A DNA stretch of 64,000 bases from assembly GCF_007655135.1 (NCBI RefSeq), contig NC_045128.1:22848811-22912810 (forward strand), written 5' to 3'. This DNA is from Punica granatum. Lineage: Eukaryota; Streptophyta; Magnoliopsida; Myrtales; Lythraceae. A program made the position numbers and the translations under genes. Positions 1 to 11,862 of the stretch are shown here, piece after piece (position 1 is the stretch's first letter; each line of letters begins with the position of its first letter). The notes under the pieces were generated by a model. The model saw only the letters and a list, made by a program, of their open reading frames with translations. It did no database searches and was not told the origin of the DNA.

Positions 1-287
1 TTTAATTATAGATATTTCTGTTCCATATCATTGATATTGGATTATTCACTTTAAAAGATGCTAAGTACAATTGGAGCCTGATAACTAGGAGCTCCAAACA
101 GGAAAAATAAATAAGAAAATTAAAGGTCAGTTGTTTCTCATAATGTTGCAGGCCATTGTGTGGCGAATTGTTACTGTTTCTGCGAGTCACCTATAACAAA
201 TTTAGAACTCGAATACCATCCATTCCTCAAAATTCTATATAAAACAACGAAATCTAAAATGCCTCAAACCCATAAAAAGTTACTAAG

Positions 288-553
288 CTCCCGTTTGATT
301 TCATAATTTGATTTTAAAATTTTAACTCTAATTTTATTTTAACTATACTCATTATACAACAAAAGTCAAAAATACAATTATTACTTTTTCATTTTTCTTC
401 AAATTTTTTAACCATTCAATTCAATTTTTAATAATAAATTCTCTCAACTATTCATTATTTTTCATATTTTTTCTCATAATTCAACATCACAATCATTATA
501 AATCAATTAAAATCAAAATTCAACTCAACTCAATTCTAAAACCAAAAGCACTA
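288..553. mobile_element. MITE in a LUH intron (TTTGGTTT-type ends)
   Basis: The block starts CTCCCGTTTGATTTCATAAT. Read from the other strand its right end starts GTGCTTTTGGTTTTAGAATT. Both ends belong to the TTTGGTTTYRNAATT class common in small non-autonomous plant DNA transposons. The body is AT-rich with scattered AATTCAACTCAA-type motifs and no coding potential. It lies just 3' of LUH exon 6. The target duplication could not be fixed, so the superfamily is left open. Confidence 0.55.
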
Positions 554-561
554 TAAGTTAC

Positions 562-2116
562 CTGCATTTCCAACTCCAGGTCGTGGTTGCATCATTCCCT
601 GCCCATAAAGTGAAGAAGAGTTCACAGCCAAAGATCTCTGAGCTGCTCCCATGTTAATTTCTCCTTTGATATCCTACAAATATACAGTGAATGAAGGAAA
701 GACGAGCTTTAGAAAACCATCAAATGGGACGGAGATACTAAGCAAGCATTCTAAGGAGTTCCCAATTATCTATTTTTTCATGCCTGCATTTGCTGTAACG
801 CAGCTGAGACACTCCCAGAATTTCCTTGGACCAGCTGACTGTCAAAGAGAGATAAAGGGAGGGTGAAGTAATCTACTAGAAAGAATAGGTATAAATTAAA
901 ACTAGTTGTGATTGAGATACCCATGTTGACTTGATGCTGGTTTTAGAAGGGTCATTCTAGCATCTAAAAGAGGTTGAGAAACGGGAGAATCCATTGGGTT
1001 AGACAGTTTCATACGCTCCTCATACATTTTTGCAGCCAATGCAGTGGCAGTTGGTTGCCCTAGCATTGCTTCTGAATTACCAACATTTGCAGGACCTCCA
1101 ATTGAAGGCTGAGTGGAATCCCTTCTCTGCAGTTGAGCTTGACGGATCAACTGCAACTGTTGCATCTGCAGCTGTTGTTGCTGTTGTTGCTGTTGCTGCT
1201 GTTGCTGCTGTTGCTGCTGTTGCTGCTGTTCTCTTGATTTACCATTCTGTGTCTTCAAAAGGTTCACAAATCAAAGGAAAGGGAAAGGACCAAAATTTGG
1301 CCACCTTTTATAATGTAAGTTAAAACAACCTGCAAATCAGTCACAGGCATTCACCTCTATATATGCTGAGGCAGTTGGGGAATGTTTTTCATTTGTCCTT
1401 GCAATAAAAATGTCCCAAAAGACAGACCACCACTCGAACAGAAATCCTCCTGGAGCATCAATTGCTGCATATGCATAACTATGTCATGTGAAACACTGGC
1501 TTGTTCATCTAAAACGCAAAACATCAGTATGCACAAATCGACATTGGACATAAGATATTTAAGGCACCCAAGTAGATGTATTCCGGAAGAAATGACAAAA
1601 TCAGGCAATGATGAGGGTGAGTGAAGTAATGAACAATAATAATAGGCCGTTGAAAAGAAGTTGAAACAGAATACGCCCCAAAAGCCACAGTTTCTGCAGA
1701 CAGTCTTAACACAGTAATCAGCCTTTCCCTCTCATTAACAAAAACCAAAGCAACCACTGAGGTGGAAGGCATTGTTAAACTACATGCCCATTGCAATTAA
1801 CTGGCAATCGAAAAACAATAGCATAAGCAAAAGAGCTTGAGTAAACACAAATGGATATTATACCTACTGGGTCAGTAGAGACGTTCCCTTCAGTCATAAA
1901 GGACTTTGCAGTGTTGTGCAATTTCTTCTTCAAGAGGTAATCATATATATAGACATCAAGCCTTCGCAAAGGAATACAACCCAAAGAACAAAATTTCAAG
2001 TCAAACAATTAACAAATCAGTACATATTCGCCACCAATTACAAACAAGGAAAACACTGGAGATAGCTAAGCTTCACACATCTTATCTGCTTCCCAATTGC
2101 TCTGGTTCTGCGCCAT
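562..2116 (-). CDS. LUH: LEUNIG_HOMOLOG-like transcriptional co-repressor, N-terminal six coding exons
   Basis: Six exons can be joined in frame: 2116-2079, 1961-1864, 1464-1355, 1252-921, 838-784 and 673-562, giving 248 codons before the gene leaves the window. Exon 1 encodes [13 protein letters not shown]. Exons 2-3 encode the LisH/LUFS region ([20 protein letters not shown], then [20 protein letters not shown]), the SEUSS-binding part of plant LUG/LUH proteins. Exon 4 carries a 19-Gln tract and then QRRD...KMYEERMK, closer to LUH than LUG. The C-terminal WD40 repeats lie beyond position 1. LUG/LUH act in the nucleus as Groucho/TLE-type adaptors with SEUSS proteins, repressing floral and cell-wall genes. 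All splice borders are GT-AG except after exon 5, which reads CAG|GC. Exon 4 could start six bases later (a second in-frame AG), but the ACACAG version aligns better with LUH. No further exon was recognised between 1 and 561, which holds a MITE. Confidence 0.92.
1172..1228 (-). repeat. CAG/CAA polyglutamine tract in LUH exon 4
   Basis: Nineteen consecutive Gln codons on the minus strand, mixing CAG and CAA. Glutamine-rich spacers after the LUFS domain are typical of LUG/LUH. The interrupted CAG pattern should be less length-unstable than a pure repeat but may still vary between cultivars. Confidence 0.95.
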
Positions 2117-2850
2117 TGCTCCTCCAAGTTCAAACCTTACAGAGCTAAACCTCAACAGGGTCAGCAAAAAGTTCAAAATTTAGACGACCCACGAACCCAC
2201 TGAATCAGCTCGATCGAATTTCATGATCGATTGAACATGCATTGCAAGAAACACTCACCTTTTGTCGAAAGAGTTCGCTGATCACGCCGTAGATCAGCAG
2301 CAAGGGGTCCTGGTATCCAGATGAGCGATCAAGGGACCATCAGATCTCACCTAAATTTCTGGGAATTCAAGTAATTCTCTCAGTCAACCAATTATCCGAA
2401 GAACGGCAACAGCGTGTTTCCGGAAGATCACAGCAAAATTATTATATTATATTTAGAAACTACTGCACTGCCTCACTGAATTCTGCAATTCCGAGCGAAA
2501 GAAGTCAGATACAGAAGATCAGATCGAGTGGCGGCGATCGAATCTTGTCCAATTCGGACGAAGATCGCGTCGTAGGAGCCTCGACAACGTAATGCTCATA
2601 CGAGAGAAGCGATTCCTCTGGCACGACTCAAAAGGAAAGCGTTTTCTGAGGAGGGGGAAGAAGACCGCGAAGGGAGAAGGAACAGGAGGATGAAGAATTA
2701 TAGAGGGCTGTAGTAGAATTGTTTGGGAAGGAAGGACGACTTACGCCGGACGAGGCGGAGCACGGCGGCCGGTTGGTGGCGGCTCCGCCGCGAGCCCGGA
2801 GGATGAGGGTGATGGGAAGGAGCAGGGGAGTCGTCAGTGAAAGGTAAGGC
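2117..2850 (-). promoter_or_regulatory. 5' leader, probable leader introns and promoter region of the LUH-like gene
   Basis: Upstream of the ATG the minus strand has a strong donor-like site (AAAG|GTGAGTG near 2258) and a second one (TTTAG|GTGAGATC near 2352). This suggests one or two introns in the 5' untranslated region, a common arrangement in LUG/LUH genes. The block 2500-2850 is GC-rich and rich in GAAG/GGAG on the minus-strand transcript, as expected for a leader or core promoter. No clear TATA box was seen, so the start site is not placed. Confidence 0.5.
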
Positions 2851-2956
2851 TCAGCCGTACTAGTTTTATTATTTGTTGTTTATTGTTATTTAATTATGCA
2901 GATGGGCTGGATGGAGCACAACGGCAGTGGGCGCCCTCTAATGGCCCAATTCCAAA

Positions 2957-2992
2957 CCCCCCCCCCCCCCCCCCCCCTCCAAAAAAAAAAAA
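2957..2992. repeat. Poly-C run followed by poly-A run
   Basis: About 21 C, then TCC, then 12 A, directly at the left border of the foldback transposon. Long pure C runs are rare in plant DNA and hard to sequence, so the exact length is unreliable. Confidence 0.9.
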
Positions 2993-5035
2993 CAATTTAG
3001 CACGAATTATTTTTTCTCACAAAAATATAATGAATTTCAATTTCCATACAATTTTATCATCCTTTAGTTTTTCTGCTTATTCTCATAACATCGGAATGTT
3101 TGTCATGGCAATAAAAAATTCAAAACTAATATAAGATGCAAAAAAATGTTCCAAAAAAATCAAAAAGATTTAGAAAAATGATATAACAAATCAGAAAATT
3201 TTATAATTTTACAAAGTTTCAAAAAATACCGGATCAATCATAAAAATAAAAAAATTATATTTAAAAAATTAAAAATAAATTCAGAAAAAATTTATAAATA
3301 GAAAATTCTAGAATTGTTAAAAAATTGAAACAATTATAAAAGCTTTAAAAAAAAGATTTTAGAAAAAAATTGAGGAAAAATTTGACGAAAATTCAGAAAT
3401 GTTTTTTTAAAATTATAGAAATTTATAATAGTATAAAAGAAAATTCCAGAAAATAAAAAAAAATATTTAGTTTAATAAGAAAGTTATTCAAGAAAAAACA
3501 AGATAAAATAATTCAATATAGAGCGAGCCACCCAATACGCAAGGATGAATGTTTATTGATTGGGTAATTACCTCATGAAAGTTTCAAATATTAGTTAGAT
3601 GTACATATTAAATGTTAAGTTTAAATTTTCTATTTTAAACTTTGATAAAATTCTTTTAATTTTAACTTTTTATATAGGTACATTTAATTTATTTTGAAAT
3701 ATCGTGAGAGTAATTAACCCCTCCAAGATCAACATGCCTCATTTACTGTCTACTATGCAACTCACATTCTACTTTTATTACCTTTTATTCGCCTCTCAAG
3801 TCTATCATAACTCATTTCTTAGCTTTGGCCTCAATTGGCCATGTTCAGTACCTATCAAATCAAACAAGTTTGCAACAACTAGGTGACATTACCTCTAAAA
3901 CTCCCAACTGCTCGTGAAATCCGCTGACTTCATTGAGACAAATAGAGTTGATGCAAAACCTTTCTCAGTAGTTGTTTTCTCCTCAAGCAATAGCTTTCGC
4001 AATAATTGAGGGGAAAGCAACTGCTAAGAAAGCAGCGTCAACTCCATTAGCTTCAATAAAGTCCAACATGTTCTGGTAGTAGTTTGGAGTTCTGTAGGCA
4101 AGATTAGCCTCGTTGTGAGCTCGTTCGGCTAGATGGAAACCAACAAGTGTCAGTTGAGGCTAAAACTTCAAAATGAGTTATGATGGGCTTGACCTGAGAG
4201 GATAACCAAAGTAGGACGTGGATGGCTTGGTAGATAGTGAATTGAAGAAGGCATGTTAATCTTAGTGGAGTCAATTGATCTCATGAAATTTCAAACAATT
4301 AATTAATGTATAAAAAGTTAAAGTAAGTTTTTATCACAATTTTAAGAGAATTGTTAACTTAAATATTTCATATGTACATTTACTTAATCTTTGAAAATCT
4401 CTTGAGGATAGTTACCCAATCAATATAAAAGTCTCTTTACATATTGGATAGCTTACTCTATGTTTAATTATTTTATTTTGTTTTATTTTTTTCTTGAATT
4501 TCATTAAATTTTTTATTGAATTTTTCTTTACTTTCTACATGCGTATATTTTCATTTCTTGAATATATTTTATATTTTGTTAGAATTTTCTTAAGTAAAAA
4601 TTCTCCAATTTTTCTTAAACTTTTTCTTTTGGAATATTTATCTTGTGTTTTTATATATTTTTATATATTTTTTGAATATTTCTAAAAATTTATTTTTCTA
4701 TAACTTATCTGATTCTTTTTGCATTTTCTTGAAATTTTTTTATTTTGTATTTTCTAAATTTTTATTTTTACTTTTATATTTGATTGGAGTATGTTGAACT
4801 TTTGTTAAATTTTCTAATTTTTCTATTATTTTGTGGATTTATTTATTTATTTATTATTTTAAAATTGTTTTTAATTTTTATATATTTTATTTTATTTTTG
4901 CACTTTTAAATGTCCATGTTAGCATTTTGATTGTCACGTCAATGAAAATAAACAGAAAGAGTGATGGACGCCACATCCGAAAGATAATGAAAGTTCTCAT
5001 ATTTTTATGAGAAAAAATAGTTGGTGTTAAATTTG
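2993..5035. mobile_element. Foldback / Mutator-like non-autonomous DNA transposon with ~850-bp inverted arms
   Basis: Plus-strand sequence from about 2993 to 3845 matches, imperfectly but over its full length, the reverse complement of about 5035 to 4130. Anchors are TTTAGCACGAATTATTTTTT against TTTAACACCAACTATTTTTT at the tips; TTGATTGGGTAATTACCTC (3557) against TTGATTGGGTAACTATCCTC; and CATCATAACTCATTT near the inner ends. The left arm is A-rich and the right arm T-rich, as expected for an inverted pair. Long terminal inverted repeats fit MULE or foldback elements. No transposase is present. A target duplication was not resolved because the left tip abuts poly-A. Confidence 0.75.
3846..4130 (-). 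other. Central spacer of the foldback element, with a short coding-like stretch
   Basis: The spacer has more balanced composition than the arms. On the minus strand it reads through a short open stretch (including NYYQNMLDFIEANGVDAAFL) that ends at a TGA near 3988. I do not recognise the protein. Pack-MULEs capture host gene pieces and this could be one, but an accidental open frame is equally possible. Confidence 0.3.
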
Positions 5036-6679
5036 GGAAAATAGTTCATTTATCTATAACTAGGGGGAGGCTACGCCACCTTTCGCTGCTGTAGCTTGTC
5101 TTGAATTTAGAAATATCACATCGCGGCATTCAAAATTATCCCTTGTTGGGCTGCAGATTAGAAATAAGTGTTCCCAACCAATTGGTGAAAGAATTGAAAG
5201 CTAGTATAATTATGTTCATTATCTCTATTCCAAAATTGGGGACACGAGGAAGTGATGAAGAACCTGCCCAAGATTAAATTAAGCACCAAGTATTATGAAA
5301 CATTTAATATGAATGATGAAGCATATAAAGTATTTATATTGAGGATGTACATCTTAAAATATTCAGTTGTTCATTTATACATAAAGTACAACTATATCCA
5401 AAAGTGTCACTGCTTTGATATATCTATAAAGGAAAACTTATCATTGGTCTATGAAGGATTTAACATCTTCTAGAGGACAGGACGTATTCAACTATCCGAT
5501 CAAAAAACCGCATTCGCTTGATCCTTGTACAGACAAGCAGCAAAAAAAGCAACGGCAAGCGGCAAAAGAAGCAATGGACCAAAAAACAAAATTAGAAGAA
5601 AAATGTAAAATTTATAAAGTGAGGCTAATGAGGAAATGATGACAGTAGCGGTTCCCTTTTAGGCCTTTGTTTCTCTTGCTGCTACCTTTTCAAAGATGCT
5701 TGAGAGTGACTTGAATTTTCTAGTTTGATGATGAGAAATGAGCATTATCTTTATATTTATATCTCTACCCGTATCTATATATACAAAGAAAATTTTGGTA
5801 CTATAAAAAAGTATTTTTTGTAATAGACATGAGATTGTATTATTATTTTATTATTATTTTATTATATATGTATAGCTGTTGTTTTGCTTGGAATTCGCGA
5901 TTCACTCTATGGCTGCCGCATGAGTTTAGGTTACCAAGCGTGTCAGAGCACAGTCCCAGGATGTGAGTGAAAGCGAAACCACCAGCCGTCCTCATCAAGC
6001 TAAAGCATTGCACCACTGTCCGATAGTCCGTAGGATTAGCCGGCGACTGGGTTGTCGATGTGATAAGGTATGATGATGTCGGTCGGGAGGTTGTAGAGGT
6101 GTTACAGACGATGTCATGGCTTCAAGGGTTAAGTCATTTAAGTTCTTCCAGACATGCACGTGATGTTTAGCTCAATTCTTGTATAAGACGACCCAGAAGC
6201 CGGTCTAAGTGAATAAGGGTCACGGCCTAGGGAAGGCCAATGAAGGAAAGTCTCGGCTAGAGGCAACCGAATGGCTGAGCGTTGGCTAGAAGCCTCGACT
6301 CGAATGGATTGCCTCCTTGTAGGTGGGTCTCAGTTGGAGGCAGCCGAAAGGTAGAATCGCGGCTTTGAAGCCGATCGTGGAATGAGAGGACTACAGTCCT
6401 TGGAAGATCCGTGAAGGTAGTGGGTCTCGACTAGCATAGTTGAAAAGGATGAGTTAGGCCTGAGAGCCTTGACATGGTGAAAACCATTCTTAGCTCAGAA
6501 GTGTCGGAACATGTAGAAATGATAAAGTCGATGGGATCGGCAAGGTGCTCTGAAAAACTATTGCATTATAGGTAAAGGTACGTGAAAGATTAGTATGTAG
6601 GTGCGCGAGCGGAAAAAGTAAAGTACGGTAATGATATATATTCAGGTGTAGGTGCGGGTAAAGATAGATATGTAATGAT
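5036..6679. other. Gene-free region with a degenerate repeat block
   Basis: No convincing gene. The first part (5036-5880) is AT-rich with only short open frames. From about 6180 to 6440 a motif of the form GGTCTCGGCTAGAGGCAACCG recurs three or four times with many changes (near 6250, 6330 and 6425). It looks like a worn tandem repeat within an old retroelement. Its relation to the inverted gypsy ends at 6680 is not clear. Confidence 0.4.
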
Positions 6680-7267
6680 GCGAACCTTGACGAACTTGCC
6701 GCGAGACCCAACAACAATTGATGAAAATCAAACCCGGGATCGTCCAATGAAGGCTTCAAAGGGATAGGAATATTGACCCAGTAGCTATAAGAAATTAGAA
6801 ACCAATATTATAAATGATGAAAATCACAAACAATCACACTTAATATCCGCAAAGTTGTTGAAGAACATTTCGAAGAAAATCCCTCACAAAGTTCAATGAA
6901 ATTTGGTCTATCTCTCTTGGGAGGTCACATGCCATTATATATAGAGATACGAACTACTAACCAAATTGGGTTTATGGACTTTGCTAAAATAAACAAAAAT
7001 GAAATAGACTCAACTTATTCAAAACAACTAATTATGCCTTGAAACAAATAATTCAAATTCAGCTATTTGTACTTGGATCATCTTCTAACTAGACCTGTAG
7101 AATAATAATGGTCATGGCTTCTTCTTCCACACGCATCTCGACCAAAAGCTCCACTTCTCCTCCAAGGATGGACAATACTAGCCTTTGCATAGCTTGTTAG
7201 ATTCACTTAGCTTGCGCTCTTATAATTGGTCAAGCTGGCACATGGACATCACTAAACTCGCCTTCAT
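6680..7267 (-). mobile_element. Gypsy 3' end plus LTR fragment, minus orientation (left arm of inverted pair)
   Basis: The reverse complement parallels the right arm (7312-7920) along its whole length. It shares CATTGGACGATCCCGG, GTTGTTGGGTCTCGC, TATATATAATGGCATG and TTCATCATTTATAATATTGG. The arms differ by many substitutions and small indels. The arm holds the tail of a gypsy pol frame and what appears to be 3' UTR/LTR sequence, with no intact coding left. Confidence 0.7.
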
Positions 7268-7311
7268 TCTAGTTAGATGACGAAGGATCCCAAGATGACG
7301 CACTCAGGCAT

Positions 7312-7920
7312 GAAGGCGAGTTTAGTGATGTGGATGTGCTAGCTTGATCAATTACAAGGGCACAAGCCAAGCAAATCCAATAAGCGATGCAAAGGCTGAT
7401 ATTGTTCGTCCTTGGAGGATAAGTCGAGCTCTTGAGCGAGATGCACTTAGAAAAAGAAGCCACAACCATTATTATCCTACAAGTCCAGTTAGAAGATAAT
7501 CCAAGTACAAATGACTGAATTTGGGCTATTTGTTCCAAGACAAAATTAGTTGTTTTGAATAAGTTGGGTCTATTTCATTTTTAGGCTTACTTAAACTTAA
7601 GATTTATTTTAGCCCATAAGCCCATTTTGGATAGTAATTAATATCTTTATATATAATGGCATGGGCCTCCCTAGAGAGATAGGCTAGATCTCATTTAATT
7701 TTGTGAGAGATTTTCTCCAAGCTATTCTTCAACAAGTTTGTGGATATTGCAAGTGTAATTGCTTGTAATTTTCATCATTTATAATATTGGTTTCTAGCTG
7801 CTTATAGCTAGTAGGTCAACATTCATATCCCTTTGAAACCTTCATTGGACGATCCCGGGGTTTGATTTCCATCGATTGTTGTTGGGTCTCGCTGCAGGTT
7901 CGCCGAGGTTCACATTATGC
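7312..7920 (+). mobile_element. Gypsy pol tail plus LTR fragment, plus orientation (right arm of inverted pair)
   Basis: The plus strand reads SITRAQAKQIQ-stop-AMQRL after an acidic stretch. This is the usual Ty3/gypsy pol C-terminus (T-R-A-R/Q-A-K motif), interrupted by stops. Downstream is AT-rich sequence with a TATATATAA box near 7650 and a GTTGTTGGGTCTCGC block, which I read as 3' UTR and LTR. With the left arm it forms a near-palindrome of about 600-bp arms around a spacer of about 45 bp. Confidence 0.7.
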
Positions 7921-9979
7921 AGAGTGCATGAGCGGAATTTTAGGTATGAAAAGAAGTAAAGATAGATTGGCATTGAGCCGTTAAAGATTCTGAAATGTAT
8001 TCATATTGAAAGGCAAAGATAGATTGACATAGAGTCGAAGGGTTGAGCCAGTTATGCGTTTGTCGTGCGGGAGCGTCTAAAATGAATGGCCACATTTGCT
8101 CTTATAGGCTGGACCTTGGAGACCTAATTCGAGTAATATTCGACCTTATTCTAGCAAAATAAAATAGCAAGCAATTAGCTACTAATTGCCTAATCTACTT
8201 GCTAAAACTAGAAAAGAGATAATATTCTAGCTAGTCTTGGAGAGCAATCTTCACTTATTCCTAATTATAAAGAAAACACAAGGAAATGAATTTCGTCCTA
8301 TTTGTGCACGTCCACAGAAGCATTCTTGCATGCAATCTTCGATTTCTCATTTAGTGCCATAGATTCCCGCATATATAGCCATCATCTTCTGGCTTGTCCT
8401 CCAATCAAGTCAACTTTCCTATGTATATATTCTCTCTCTTAGTAAACATTGCATAAAAGGAACAAAATGAGAATTTCCCTTAGATTGAAAGACCTTGCCC
8501 GAATAACACCACGTCCAAGATTGTAACCAGCCATATCTAGGAAAGAAATTAGAAAACTTCCTCGTGTAAGCTGTCGGCCTTATGCATTTGGTTGTTTCCT
8601 TACAAGATTAGCCCATTTAGGAAACATCCAATAATTTCCTTCTCGATTTGCCAACCTGGCAGCGACTGTCCATTCGGGTTTTGCTATAGACTTTGGATCG
8701 GGTCTTGTGTTGGGCTTTGACTACAGGCCACTCTCCTTATATGGGCCTTGCTCCACTCGGTCCGATCAATAGTGGGTTGCTCCTTCAGTCCAATTACACC
8801 CATTAAATCTGTCATGTCCATCACATGCTTCACGAGCTCCACAATTACCGATAGATGCGAAAAATTGGTGTAAACAATACCCCATCATGTCTAGTTGCGC
8901 GAGTTAAGAGTTGAGCGCTGCATGACATGTAATTATGAGATTTTTGGCGCCAACTCTTGAAATGATGAAGAAATTGATTCTGAGCTAAAAGGAAGTTATC
9001 CTCACGGCTTAAGTAGCTATTATAACTTTTTCCCGTTGACAGACTATTTATCCACATGCTGGCCATGGCATTATTGATGATCTCTATCAACTGCTTCCAA
9101 CATCTGAAGCATTAGTCGAGAATGTACTAGCTGAAATTCTAACCATCAGGGGCGACTAATGTGAAAAAGGCAAGAGCTGCCTTGACAACCTTCTTTCATA
9201 GACCCATTAATGAGGCTGTTGTAGTGGTGGACCAAGTTGAGGTAAACCAAATTGCTGGAATTGGAGCCAACTGAGGGAGAAATGGGTTGCTAAGGCCAGC
9301 TGGAAGATGGAGGTAGCCAACCTTGATTAGAAGCTAGCTGTGATGATGAAGAGTTTAAGAAAGAGTGAGAAAGAGTGCAGCTATGCTCAAACCAACCTCT
9401 CACGCTCAGATGTGGACCGAGTTCAAGAGTATGCAAATGGCATTCTTAAGATTGACCGGTCTAGCCTTAGCCATGATGATGAATACTAGCCCACTACATT
9501 AACTTTTAGCTAATTGATCGTTGTTCTTGTTGTTGATGTAGCCAAGGTGTCGAGGTAGGCTGACAGCATGGAAAAGATTGGATTTGATGTGACATCGCCT
9601 TGCCTTGACTTGAAATATTACCAGAGATTGGCTTAGGGTGAAAAACACCTCTAGGTTGAGCTCCTCTTCCTTTGTCGCATGAAGAGGCGGCTTAAGCGTG
9701 GCTAGTCTTGTATGTTGGCCATGTTCAGCTATATTGTAATGTATAGGACTTTATTTCCCATGTATTGCACCATATTTGCCATTCTTGTCCCTAGGCCTTC
9801 CATATAACTAGATAGTTTGTCTAGCCAAGTGGGTAAGTCCAGGACATACGTCACAAAATTAATCGGCCAACGAATGCGAACCGAAGAATATGCAACATGA
9901 ATCACAAGAGACCAAGAACAATAAGTAAACCGTTCTAGGCCATGCCACATAACAACTTTCGGCCATATCTTATAATAAG
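7921..9979. other. Decayed retroelement DNA, no intact gene
   Basis: No long frame survives. At about 9270-9480 the plus strand reads, with a stop, a Lys/Glu-rich coiled-coil-like stretch (KLAVMMKSLRKSEKECSYAQ and on through QEYANGILK). This resembles the coiled-coil tails of gag or ORF1-type proteins of plant retroelements. The rest of the block shows nothing I can assign. Confidence 0.35.
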
Positions 9980-11471
9980 ATGAAGATGTATGTGGATGGA
10001 GAAAGCAATTAGCAAACTACAATCCAAAGAAGCCATTGAGTTTGACTCACTTGAAATACGACTACAATCACACGTTGCCAATGCTTGTTGCATTTACTTA
10101 GTCCGATCCGGGGATTCCATCGTAGGATGTCTTTTATCCATCACTATGGCAAATATGGGCATGAGGTCCCTGAAAGAATTATCTCTTAATTGGGAACGAT
10201 GGTTAAGCCTCGGGGAAGTCATCGGATGCTCGAACTGTCAATCCAAAGTCGTGGCCTCGCTTTTCAATGGCCACGGTTTTGCAATTTTCAGTTTCAGTTC
10301 TTCTTGTCGTGCAATTTCGAACATCTTCGAGACTAAATTGAGTTGAGGTGAACAATGAAAGTTGTAAGGTTGTTAGTTGGCTTTACACAACACTTGGAAT
10401 CACCTCGATCCGAGTCTTGTGAAGCAAGAGACGAAACTTAGACTAAAACTGCGCAAAATTTGAAAATTTGGCCTCTAAAGCTTATTTTCTGTAGCTGAGC
10501 ATTCTATGAGCAGAATTGGGTTGAGGTGGAAACATGAAAGTTATAGCCCTTTCACTCAACTATCTTCAGAGCTTTGAATAACCTCAATATGAGTTTTCTA
10601 TGGTAAGATATGACAATTTTTGTTTGATTGGGCAAAGTTGGCCACAAACACATTGTTGGGTGGCCAATCTTGTCAACACCTTCACCATGCTACATCAAAT
10701 CTTGCCTTAGACTCCACTTCATACATTAGGAGTTTGAAATATTATCTCTATGATCATGGTTGTGGACTTACCAGAGACCCCTCGAGCATTGAAATCATTG
10801 GGAGCCTCTATTTTGGACATGGCCTTAGACTTGGTTGTGACTCCTCGAATGTAAGGATTATCGAATAGCACTTCCTAGGTACTCAAGAACTTGAAGTGTT
10901 TCTCGAATGTGTGAATATCTGGAGCTTTTGTCATTGTCACAGCCTTAAGCATGACTGCGACCCCCGAGGGCAGGAAACTCAAGGAAAGGCTATTATGGTT
11001 CCATTTCTCTCTCTCTTTTGATTGTCTTCAAGGTTGACTTAGGTTGAATTCAAAACATAAAGTTGTAGAGCTGCCTCATATCTTCCTATAGAATTTTGAA
11101 TCACCTCAATATGAGCTCCGTAGTAGAAGATATGAGGCTCGGCCTAAGACTGCGCGAAGTTGGAGAACCGGTTGCAAGCATTTCTTTGTTGTAGCTAAGC
11201 CTCTTCCTTGCAGAATTGGAAGATCAGAAAATGAAAAATTCAAAACACTTTCTTGGCTTCCCATAGCATTTGCAACTACCTCAGTCCGAGGTTCCAAGAG
11301 CTAGGGCTACAAGTGGCCGAACAAATTTCTTCGCTTGTCCGTACCATTATTCACGACACTTTTGTGACTCGTGTCAGTGGTCCTAGACTCTTAGGGTGGA
11401 CCAGTCTCTTCCATTGGTTGACTGACACGTTAGTAGACGGGACCATAAGTCGCTCTTAGGCTAGAACACAT
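9980..11471. repeat. Degenerate long-period repeat array, 5' part (split by Copia-1)
   Basis: Two motif sets recur. One is 'GAGGTG-AACATGAAAGTTGTAG ... TTTGAAT-ACCTCAATATGAG' near 10350, 10530, 11050 and 11270. The other is a CCTCGAG-centred motif near 10785, 10840 and 10960. The CCTCGAG motif reappears on the far side of Copia-1 (18155-18370), so the array was continuous before that insertion. It has no stable frame. The internal repeat region of an old retroelement is the likeliest source. Confidence 0.5.
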
Positions 11472-11847
11472 TGTAAGAGATATTATGTATTTACATAATT
11501 AAGAAAATAATATCTCAATTAGGTGGCCCTCATGTCATACAATATATTCCATAATTTGAGCGTGATATTCCATATCTTGTGGATTGCAGTTAATATCCTT
11601 TTGATGAGAGGATATATAAGGAAATAATATTCTGAGGGGTCCCTAACTCCGCCTAATTAAAAATGGCCTGTGTCTCCATCTAGACGTCCCATACGGTGAG
11701 GTTAGGAGTTAGAAGACACTCTCAGTTTTATTTACGGGTTCATCGTGTGACACGTGGAAAATCATCAACGTCATCAAAGCAATGGATGGATGTCAGTTTA
11801 TTCTGCTGCGTAATTTATTGCTATTAGATTAAATTATTAATCTTACA
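11472..11847 (+). repeat. 5' LTR of Copia-1
   Basis: 376 bp from TGTAAGAGATATT to TTAATCTTACA, with short TGTAAGA/TCTTACA inverted termini. It differs from the 3' copy at about 23 positions by eye, mostly transitions, without indels. Confidence 0.95.
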
Positions 11848-11849
11848 GT

Positions 11850-11862
11850 TGGTATTAGAGCC
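11850..11862 (+). other. Primer-binding site of Copia-1 (initiator tRNA-Met type)
   Basis: TGGTATTAGAGCC starts two bases after the LTR. It matches the usual plant copia PBS complementary to the 3' end of tRNA-iMet, with T for C at the seventh base. Confidence 0.85.

Noticed and set aside
1..561. A seventh LUH exon
   Set aside because: No segment with flanking splice sites matched the expected next part of LUH. A MITE occupies most of the stretch, so it is treated as intron.
1030..1323. Plus-strand frame across the CTG/TTG tract
   Set aside because: Antisense to LUH exon 4, whose coding is supported by splice phase and similarity.
7269..7538. 89-codon minus-strand frame
   Set aside because: Antisense to the gypsy pol tail on the plus strand; its composition follows from that.
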